A DNA stretch of 64,000 nt from contig CP058708.1 of assembly GCA_013414765.1 (NCBI GenBank), positions 3,777,553 through 3,841,552 of the forward strand. Direction: 5' to 3'. The DNA is from Candidatus Accumulibacter cognatus (GTDB taxonomy: Bacteria; Pseudomonadota; Gammaproteobacteria; Burkholderiales; Rhodocyclaceae). Under the pieces are notes generated by a model. That model saw only the letters and a list, made by a program, of their open reading frames with translations. It made no database searches and was not told the DNA's origin. Positions 58,144-64,000 of this stretch are shown here, piece by piece (within the stretch, counting starts at the first letter, position 1; each line of letters starts with the position of its first letter). A program made the position numbers and the translations under genes.

Positions 58144-58362
58144 TCATCGCTTCTCCGGGTCCTCGGCCTTGTCCGGCACGGCATCACCCTGGCCCTCGGC
58201 GTACCGGTGCATGGCCTGGCGCAGGAAGGCGAGGTGGGTGCGGAAGTTTCGGCAGGCGACGCAAATCGTCAGGTGCGTCCTCAGCGTCACGCGCTCACGC
58301 AGCGTCAGCTCGCGTTCGAGCGCATCCGAGCACAGGCGGGTTATTTCCCGACAGTTGGGCAT
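58144..58362 (-). CDS. zf-HC2 (anti-sigma-like zinc finger) protein
   Basis: A 72-residue protein: CREITRLCSDALERELTLRERVTLRTHLTICVACRNFRTHLAFLRQA. The H-x3-C-x2-C motif and flanking helices are those of zf-HC2 domains, found at the N-terminus of anti-sigma factors (ZAS). No sigma factor gene is adjacent in the window and the protein has no membrane segment, so its partner is unknown. It lies upstream of target 3 on the same strand with about 175 bp between them, so a link to the DGR locus is possible but not shown. Confidence 0.8.
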   Translation of the reverse strand: MPNCREITRLCSDALERELTLRERVTLRTHLTICVACRNFRTHLAFLRQAMHRYAEGQGDAVPDKAEDPEKR

Positions 58363-58694
58363 GATCGCTCGATGCTGGCGCTGGCGCCCACTGTCTGGCC
58401 GCCATCATGTTGTGAACGCTTCGGGGCGGCTCGCCGGACTGCTCCGGAACGGCAATCGGCGGGCATCGTCAGCGGCGTCGCCGGGCCAACATCCAGGTGT
58501 TCAAGCTTGCTCTCCTCGGGTGAAAACCCGCGCCCGGTGATCAGGAAGCTGGCAGAGCCGGCGGCGCGAGCGCAACCCTGCCAGTCGCAGTGACCGGACG
58601 ACGACCGGACTGTCATTGGTTCGTCGTCTGGCGGCGCCGATCCTTACACTTTTGTTGCCGGAAATTCGCCGCGCGGGCCTGGCCACGCCGATGC
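58363..58694. other. Intergenic region, nothing recognised
   Basis: 332 bp between the zf-HC2 gene and the TVP38-like gene. Open frames on both strands lack start signals and protein-like features. It presumably holds the promoter of the zf-HC2 gene. Confidence 0.5.
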
Positions 58695-59267
58695 CTAGCC
58701 GAGATCAAGCAGGCTGGCCAGGAAGTCAAAGAACAGGCAGTAGAGGGCGATCGGCAGAGGCAGGCCGAGCAGTGTGCCGAGCATGTACTCGCGAAAGCCG
58801 ACCCCCGACATGGCGAGGACGTAGTTGAGCGCCGGCACTGTCTGAAACAGGATGCGCAGGCAGAGAACGCTGCGGATCGGGTGGCCATCGAGCTGTGCCA
58901 GCAGGCGGAGCGCAAGCCGGCTCTTCAACTGTCGCAGGGCATCGCCGCCGAGCAGCCGGATGCTGAGGAAGGTCAGTGCGCAGGAGAGGCTGGCGGCGAG
59001 GTAGGTGACGATGCCGCCCCAGCTCCGTCCCAGCGCCAGCACCGCGGCAGCGAGAAAGATCCACCCCGGGATCTGGATCAGATTGCCCAGCGAGAACAGC
59101 AGGACAAAAACCAGCACTCCGCTCAGCCGGTTTTCCAGGAACTGGTCGTGCAGGAACTGCCGGCTGAAGTGGTCGCGCCAGCCGGACAACTCGAAGGTCG
59201 CGAACAATACGCCGAGAAACAGCGCCACCGCGAGCAGCCGCGGGTAGGGTAGGGGCGATCGGTTCAA
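58695..59267 (-). CDS. TVP38/TMEM64 family membrane protein
   Basis: A 190-residue inner-membrane protein with about five hydrophobic helices. The VTT/SNARE-associated core is visible: NLIQIPGWIFLAAAVLALGRSWGGIVTYLAASLSCALTFLSIRLLGG and LRILFQTVPALNYVLAMSGVGFREYMLGTLLGLPL. Members are DedA-related and implicated in lipid scrambling or membrane homeostasis; the substrate is unknown. It appears to be a single-gene unit. Confidence 0.88.
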   Translation of the reverse strand: MNRSPLPYPRLLAVALFLGVLFATFELSGWRDHFSRQFLHDQFLENRLSGVLVFVLLFSLGNLIQIPGWIFLAAAVLALGRSWGGIVTYLAASLSCALTFLSIRLLGGDALRQLKSRLALRLLAQLDGHPIRSVLCLRILFQTVPALNYVLAMSGVGFREYMLGTLLGLPLPIALYCLFFDFLASLLDLG

Positions 59268-59352
59268 TCAGGCATGTGAAAGTCGCGTCGGCGACTCACG
59301 AATCTCCCCTCCCTACTTGCCGGGGAAGGGTCGGGGGTGAGAGGAGGAATCC

Positions 59353-60333
59353 TCAGAGCCAGTGTTGTCGGCGCAGTAGCCAGCCGCCCAGGAGTCCCAG
59401 CACCGTCAGCAGCAGGCACAATATCCAGAATGCGTCGGGTTCGTTCGACCCCGGGATTCCTCCGACATTGACCCCCAGCAGACCGGTGATGAACACCAAG
59501 GGGAAGAAGACCCCGGTGATCACGGTAAGCTGGTATATCCGTTGGCTCAGGTGATGGTCGAGCAGGCCGTTCATCTCATCCTGAAGGCTGTGCAGGTGCT
59601 CGCGGAGATCGCGCATCTCTCCCAGTAGCCGATGCAGGCGCTCCCGCTGCTCCCGGATGCCCTTGTGAGGTTTTCCGGCCAGCCAGGACAAGTCCTGGTT
59701 CAGGAGGTCGTCCACCAGGCGCAGGCTGTCGTCCAGCAGTCCTCCAAGACAGCCCGCGTGCCGCCGCAGCAGGGACAGGCGGGTCTGGAGAACCTTCGAC
59801 TGTTCATCGTAGACTCGCTCCTGAAGCAGGTCCACCTGGTCCGACATGCCTTTCAAGCGCTCCCGGTAGGTCACTGCCAGTAGATGCAGCAGGGCGGCGG
59901 GGAAATCGCCGGGCAATGACGGCCCCTCGCCGGCCTTCAATCGCTCCTGCAAACGGGCGATGACCGGAGATTCCTCCAGACTGATGCTCACCGCCCGCTG
60001 GGCTTCCAGACACAGCCCCAGGCCCGGTTTGACACGATAGACCGGCAAGGCGGGAAGGGTGCGCAGCACCAGCAGTGTCCCCGAATCCCTGGGGATGAGC
60101 CGGGGGTGACCGGTCTCGTCCAGCAGGGCATCGCAAGAGGAGTGCTCGAGCCCGAACTCTCGGGTGAGCAGAGCCGGAACTCCTGGATCTTCGGCCCGCA
60201 GATGTACCCAGAGAAACCCCTCCTCGGGCCGCCAGGCCGTCAGCTCATCTTCGGCCAGGGACCGGGCGCCGCCCTTGCCATCCAACACCAGGGCGAAGGC
60301 CACGGCCCCTCCCGTGCTTGACTCGGAACTCAT
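59353..60333 (-). CDS. CorA/ZntB-like divalent metal transporter
   Basis: A 326-residue CorA-superfamily protein: a long cytoplasmic N-terminal domain rich in helices (ERLKGMSDQVDLLQERVYDEQSKVLQTRL) and two C-terminal membrane helices (about 265-285 and 298-318). The loop motif reads GVNVGGIPGSNEPDAFW, so the CorA GMN is GVN here, as in ZntB-type members where G-x-N-V-G-G is typical. ZntB proteins move zinc driven by protons; a different metal is possible. GGAG-type site not strong; the start at 60333 was kept. Confidence 0.87.
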   Translation of the reverse strand: MSSESSTGGAVAFALVLDGKGGARSLAEDELTAWRPEEGFLWVHLRAEDPGVPALLTREFGLEHSSCDALLDETGHPRLIPRDSGTLLVLRTLPALPVYRVKPGLGLCLEAQRAVSISLEESPVIARLQERLKAGEGPSLPGDFPAALLHLLAVTYRERLKGMSDQVDLLQERVYDEQSKVLQTRLSLLRRHAGCLGGLLDDSLRLVDDLLNQDLSWLAGKPHKGIREQRERLHRLLGEMRDLREHLHSLQDEMNGLLDHHLSQRIYQLTVITGVFFPLVFITGLLGVNVGGIPGSNEPDAFWILCLLLTVLGLLGGWLLRRQHWL

Positions 60334-60373
60334 CGTCCGACAGGGCCGGTGCGTTCAGCCGCGGATTTCAGGC

Positions 60374-61150
60374 TCAACGGTTGTTGAAGGCGGGCTTGCG
60401 TTTTTCGACGAATGCGGCCATGCCTTCTTTCTGATCGTCGAGAGCAAAAGCCGAGTGGAAAGTGCGGCGTTCGAAGAGCAGGCCTTCCGACAGCGAGCTT
60501 TCGTAGGAGCGGTTGATGCATTCCTTGATCATCATCACCACCGGCAACGAGAAACCGGCGATCCTGGTGGCCGCCGACATCGCCTCGTCGAGGAGCTTGT
60601 CGGCCGGGACGACACGCGAAACCAGCCCGGCGCGTTCAGCTTCAACGGCGTCGATGGTGCGCGCGGTCAGGCACATTTCCATTGCCTTGGCCTTGGAAAT
60701 CGCGCGTGGCAGGCGCTGCGTGCCACCTGCTCCGGGAAGAATCCCGAGGCGAATTTCAGGCTGACCAAACTGGGCGGTGTCGGCTGCCAGGATGATGTCG
60801 CACATCATTGCCAATTCGCAGCCTCCACCCAGGGCATAGCCGGCGACGGCGGCGATGACCGGCTTACGGCAGCTCTTGAGGGTATCCCAGTTGCGCGTGA
60901 TGAAGTCTCCCTTGTATGCCTGCATGTATGAAAGTGACTGCATCACGGTGATGTCGGCACCGGCAGCGAAGGCCTTGTCCGAGCCGGTGATGACAATCGC
61001 CCCGATGTTCTCGTCGCTCTCAAAGCCACTGAGCGCATTGCCGAGTTCGTCCATCAGGTCATCGTTCAGGGCATTCAGTTGCTTGGGGCGGTTGAGAGTG
61101 ATCAGGCCGACTTTTCCGCGCACTTCGGCAGTAATGTTGACATAGGTCAT
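60374..61150 (-). CDS. Enoyl-CoA hydratase/isomerase
   Basis: A 258-residue crotonase-fold enzyme that hydrates 2-enoyl-CoA in fatty-acid or butyrate-type metabolism. Seen: [22 protein letters not shown], oxyanion residues in [12 protein letters not shown] and [13 protein letters not shown], the catalytic Glu in [19 protein letters not shown] with the second at E-M/E-L positions, and the C-terminal helix [12 protein letters not shown]. The length and sequence fit FadB1/PaaF-type short hydratases. ATG 61150 follows GGAG by 9 bases and gives the normal length; the open frame to 61321 adds 57 unrelated residues. It lies downstream of the PhaC-like gene on the same strand. Confidence 0.93.
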   Translation of the reverse strand: MTYVNITAEVRGKVGLITLNRPKQLNALNDDLMDELGNALSGFESDENIGAIVITGSDKAFAAGADITVMQSLSYMQAYKGDFITRNWDTLKSCRKPVIAAVAGYALGGGCELAMMCDIILAADTAQFGQPEIRLGILPGAGGTQRLPRAISKAKAMEMCLTARTIDAVEAERAGLVSRVVPADKLLDEAMSAATRIAGFSLPVVMMIKECINRSYESSLSEGLLFERRTFHSAFALDDQKEGMAAFVEKRKPAFNNR

Positions 61151-61285
61151 AAAGAAGATCTCCGGACTCAATAGGGATGAATACGAGAACCTTGACGAGG
61201 CACAGGTTCTCCTGGGTACTCTGAGCGGGACTTGCGTCTCCGCGGGTTTGACGAAATCGAAAGCAGGGATACTTTGAGTCAAGCT

Positions 61286-61309
61286 GACGACGCCTGGCTG
61301 GGCGTCGTC
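61286..61309. terminator. Hairpin between PhaC-like and hydratase genes
   Basis: Perfect 9-bp stem GACGACGCC / GGCGTCGTC with a 6-nt loop. No T-run follows, so termination is uncertain. Confidence 0.35.
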
Positions 61310-61408
61310 ATAAGTTACCAATTGCGCAGGCCGATGGCAAGCGCCACCGACCTGAACCGGGGGTGGGTGTTCAGGTCGTGGCGCCGCTTGTTGTCAGCAG
61401 ATCCGGTA

Positions 61409-62875
61409 TCAGGAGATGTCGATCTGGAACTTCACCGGACCGCGAGAATCCTTGCCGTTGGCGTCCTTGAAGGTGCCGGTGACGGGGGCTTTCTTGGCAT
61501 AGGGGCTGGTCAGGATGGCCACGTGACCACCGAAGAAAGCAACCGACTCGAGGCCTTTCCAGCCCTCGAGGTACTTGTTGCCGGCGGTGGCACAAGGTGG
61601 TGTGACCAGGTCGTCCTTGATGGCATAGTTCTGGTACCAGGGCACGTTGAGATCGACCAGGTTCTTGATGTTCAGCGGCTGGTCAAAGAGTTTCACCGGC
61701 AAGGTGCCGTCATCGGCAATCGGATCCTGGAAGGTGTGCGAACTCATGTTGGCGATCGCCAGCGGCAGATGTACACGTTCCTTGAGCAGCCAGCGGAAGA
61801 GGGCGGCCGGCGTCTTGCCGGGGTTGAGGTCGGTGGCGCGATGCAGCGAAGCCTGATCGAGCACCTTGACCAGCGGGGTTTCCCGGTCGATGGCAACGAA
61901 ACGCATTCCCAGGCTCAGCAGGTAGCCGTTGGCCACCTTGTTGCCGCTCGGCAAGGTCGTGGTGATGAAGTCGTGGTGCATCGTCGGCATGCCGCTGATG
62001 GCATCACTGTAGGTGCCGTCGACCGGGGTCACGTTGGTGATCAGGGCATCGCAGACATCCTTCAGTTTTCCCGACAGAATGTTCATCAGGGAAATGTAAC
62101 CGCCCTGGCAGGTCCCATTGAGCGTGACTTTCTTGCCGCTATTGAGCTCCATGACCTTGGCGCAGAGCTGGCGCGTCTGCTCGCAGTCCTGTTCCGGGGT
62201 CATCTTCTGGACATTCTCATTGGTCATGATGTCCTTGACGACACGGACGTAGGTCGGGATGCCTTCATTGGCGAAGGAGTGGCTGTAGCTCTTGTTCTCG
62301 AAGGGCAGGAACGACAGGATATGTACGCCGAGCATGTACGGCGGGACGAGAATCACCGGCTTGAGATCCTTGCGCACCTCGACGCCCTGCTTCAGCGGCA
62401 GGACCTGATAGAGTTCGAAGGCGTCTGTTTCATGCACCAGCTTGTAATTGGAGGTGTTGAAATGGAAACCGAATTCATCGGCGATGGCTTCGATCTGCTC
62501 GTTGAAATTGGAGACCGCCTCCATGATTTCGGCCTCGCGGCGCATGTAGCCGCCGAGTTTCTCTCCTTCCGAATTGAGAATGCTGTTCAGGAAGGCGCGC
62601 GTTCCTTCCTCGATCTGGTCGAACGAGTAGTCGACCAGTTTTGCCTGCATCCCGGACAGGCCCTTACGCCCCATGGCGACGTTGTGTTCGAGGATCTCGA
62701 AGGTCTCCATCATGCTCAAGGGGTTGTCACGGGCCGCTGTCATGGCGATGTGAGCGGCAATGAAGAGATTGTCGTTAAACTCGCTGACTTCGCGATTCGT
62801 GGCGCGCATCATGGCCAGTGTATATCTCCACCAGCTCGTGGTGAAATCAGGCATTTCCCTTAGCAGAGTATTCAT
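61409..62875 (-). CDS. PHA-synthase-like alpha/beta hydrolase
   Basis: A 488-residue protein of the PhaC-related alpha/beta hydrolase type. The nucleophile elbow reads TLNGTCQGGYIS, so the nucleophile is Cys in G-x-C-x-G as in PHA synthases, not Ser. The N-terminal strand PVILVPPYMLGVHILSFLPFENKSYSHSFANEGIPTYVR parallels PhaC, and the catalytic His lies in FFGGHVAILTSPYAKK. It is shorter than class I PhaC at the N-terminus and lacks its usual W-rich signature, so it may be a divergent synthase or a related acyltransferase. It lies between enoyl-CoA hydratase and acyl-CoA ligase genes, which supports an acyl-CoA-linked role. AGGTTGT precedes the ATG. Confidence 0.8.
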   Translation of the reverse strand: MNTLLREMPDFTTSWWRYTLAMMRATNREVSEFNDNLFIAAHIAMTAARDNPLSMMETFEILEHNVAMGRKGLSGMQAKLVDYSFDQIEEGTRAFLNSILNSEGEKLGGYMRREAEIMEAVSNFNEQIEAIADEFGFHFNTSNYKLVHETDAFELYQVLPLKQGVEVRKDLKPVILVPPYMLGVHILSFLPFENKSYSHSFANEGIPTYVRVVKDIMTNENVQKMTPEQDCEQTRQLCAKVMELNSGKKVTLNGTCQGGYISLMNILSGKLKDVCDALITNVTPVDGTYSDAISGMPTMHHDFITTTLPSGNKVANGYLLSLGMRFVAIDRETPLVKVLDQASLHRATDLNPGKTPAALFRWLLKERVHLPLAIANMSSHTFQDPIADDGTLPVKLFDQPLNIKNLVDLNVPWYQNYAIKDDLVTPPCATAGNKYLEGWKGLESVAFFGGHVAILTSPYAKKAPVTGTFKDANGKDSRGPVKFQIDIS

Positions 62876-63414
62876 TGTACAACCTCCAAATTTAACGTCG
62901 TAACGTCAGTCAAAACAGGCCAGCCCGCGGTGAGCGACCCGCAATTACCCTGGCTCCGCCAGAAGGACGGAGACCGGTGATTTCTTCTCAATAAACGATG
63001 CCAGCAGCCATCGCGTGCGGACATGCTGGATGCTGGCCAAGCCGGACCCGACAGCATGCACGCTGGCCCTCTCGCGACAACTGTAGCCCAGCATTTTTCT
63101 GCAGCGCACAATGCATTCTACTCCTCTGTGCAGGAATTGTTCACCCCACCTTGCCGTTCGCAAGGATTATTTTTGAGGCTTCTGCAAGCCCTCTATAATC
63201 AATGGTTAAATGGTTTTCCGGAGGACTTGTCGCGGCCTTTCGTCGAGCCCGCGCCAGAGTTTGAGCAAGGGCTTGCACGAGCGGGTGAAATTGCACGGTA
63301 TAGTAACGTTTTGTTGCGCTGCGACAGCATGCCGGCGATGAACGCTCTGGACCGATTCGGGAAGGACGACACAATTGGCCTGGCGTGGCGCGGATATTTT
63401 GGAGGGTAAGGAAA
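62876..63414. promoter_or_regulatory. Divergent promoter region
   Basis: 539 bp between the divergent PhaC-like and ligase genes. TATAAT at 63194-63199, with TTGAGG some 15 bp before it, is a possible but short-spaced sigma70 promoter toward the ligase. An open frame at 63023-63409 is not protein-like. The last bases hold the ligase ribosome binding site (GGAGGGTAAGG). Confidence 0.45.
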
Positions 63415-64000
63415 ATGCTGCAACTTGCGACACTGATCAAACATCACTCGACTTTCCGGCCGGCACAGGTGGCCGTCGTGGTCGAGCAGGAACGTCTGAG
63501 CTGGCGTGAGTTCGAGGCGCGTGTTGACCGTTGCGCCTGCTTGCTGTCGTCGCTTGGGGTGCGCAAAGGTGATCGGGTCGCAACGGTCTTGAGCAACTGC
63601 CGGGAACTCCTCGAAGTTTACTGGGCGGTGCCGTCGATCGGTGCGGTACTGGTTCCCCTGAGCCCGCTGTTGATGGCTTCCGGTCTGGCCAGCCTGCTGC
63701 GTGATGCAGGTGCCGTTTGTCTGATCACGGATCGCTCGATGGCGCCGGTTGTCGATCAGATACGTGGCGAGTTGCCGGGGCTGACGGCTGAACACGTGCT
63801 GATGATTGACGGCCCGACGGGGGATTATGCGGATTACGCTGCGGCCCCGTTTGGGAATGCTTCCGAGGGAGGGTTCGAATCCGTGCCGGTTGGACAGGAC
63901 GAATTGTTCAATGTGATGTACACCAGCGGCACGACGGGTCTTCCGAAGGGGATCATGCATACTCATTTCGTGCGCTCGATGTATTGCACCCTGTTCGCCT
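63415..64000 (+). CDS. Acyl-CoA synthetase (AMP-forming), N-terminal part
   Basis: Start of an ANL-superfamily ligase, cut by the window edge after 195 codons. It begins MLQLATLIKHHSTFRPAQVAVVVEQERLSWREFEARV and reaches the AMP-binding P-loop motif MYTSGTTGLPKGIMHTH. It activates a carboxylic acid to acyl-AMP and acyl-CoA; chain-length class cannot be judged. GGAGGGTAAGG ends 4 bases before the ATG. With the PhaC-like and hydratase genes it suggests a fatty-acid or PHA-precursor cluster. Confidence 0.93.
   Translation, partial: MLQLATLIKHHSTFRPAQVAVVVEQERLSWREFEARVDRCACLLSSLGVRKGDRVATVLSNCRELLEVYWAVPSIGAVLVPLSPLLMASGLASLLRDAGAVCLITDRSMAPVVDQIRGELPGLTAEHVLMIDGPTGDYADYAAAPFGNASEGGFESVPVGQDELFNVMYTSGTTGLPKGIMHTHFVRSMYCTLFA

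Noticed and set aside
61232-62863. A 543-codon plus-strand frame opposite the PhaC-like gene
   Set aside because: It is antisense to a clear hydrolase gene and has the composition of a shadow frame.
63023-63409. A 128-codon frame before the acyl-CoA ligase gene
   Set aside because: No ribosome binding site, no recognisable protein, and it lies in a divergent promoter region.

Overview
The window looks like chromosome from a GC-rich betaproteobacterium, most likely Rhodocyclales and plausibly Candidatus Accumulibacter. The evidence is the hfq-hflX pair, an aceE-aceF-lpdA operon in which E3 carries its own lipoyl domain, a PHA-synthase-like hydrolase beside enoyl-CoA hydratase and acyl-CoA ligase genes, and a PEP-CTERM protein. 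The taxonomic call is inference from gene content; no rRNA or tRNA gene was seen.

Layout. 1-4.3 kb: hflX (cut by the window edge), hfq, two small conserved genes and a PlpD-type patatin/beta-barrel protein. 4.4-11.4 kb: an orphan membrane protein, a secreted caspase-FGE protein and a two-component pair. 11.5-17.5 kb: pyruvate dehydrogenase operon with a good sigma70 promoter and a terminator. 17.9-30 kb: a DUF29 gene, then an integron: intI on the minus strand, an attI region with inverted repeats, and an array of cassettes with recognisable attC sites. Cassettes hold a reversed DNA methyltransferase, a PEP-CTERM protein, a HEPN-motif protein, three unknown proteins, probably an amidohydrolase, and one cassette without a clear gene. 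An IS66 element with a perfect 8-bp target duplication sits inside one attC, and a broken IS110 element sits at another array junction. 30-34.9 kb: mobile debris (IS3 remnant, group II intron remnants, BrnT/A-like and Phd/VapC toxin-antitoxin genes, an intact IS1182). 35-41.2 kb: chemoreceptor, MscS-cNMP channel, MFS carrier and small unknowns.

41.2-58.1 kb is the most striking part: a diversity-generating retroelement (DGR) wired into a conflict or programmed-death locus. It has a DGR-type reverse transcriptase, an Avd protein, a 122-bp template repeat (TR) and three 122-bp variable repeats (VR). Each VR is the 3' end of a large gene ending in an FGE-sulfatase/C-type-lectin-like domain behind a NACHT NTPase. 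The three targets differ at the N-terminus: a short linker only, a TIR/DUF4062-like domain, or a caspase. A fourth, undiversified protein combines a caspase with a CHAT protease. All four large proteins share a Gly/Ala-rich motif that could be an assembly element. By hand alignment every TR-VR1 difference (16) and every TR-VR3 difference (13) falls on a template adenine, the signature of DGR mutagenic homing. VR2 has 14 adenine changes plus 8 others. The reading is that retro-mutagenesis varies the sensor ends of NACHT proteins whose N-termini are, or recruit, proteolytic or TIR-like effectors.

58.1-64 kb returns to housekeeping: a zf-HC2 protein, a TVP38-type membrane protein, a CorA/ZntB-like transporter, enoyl-CoA hydratase, PhaC-like hydrolase and a partial acyl-CoA ligase.
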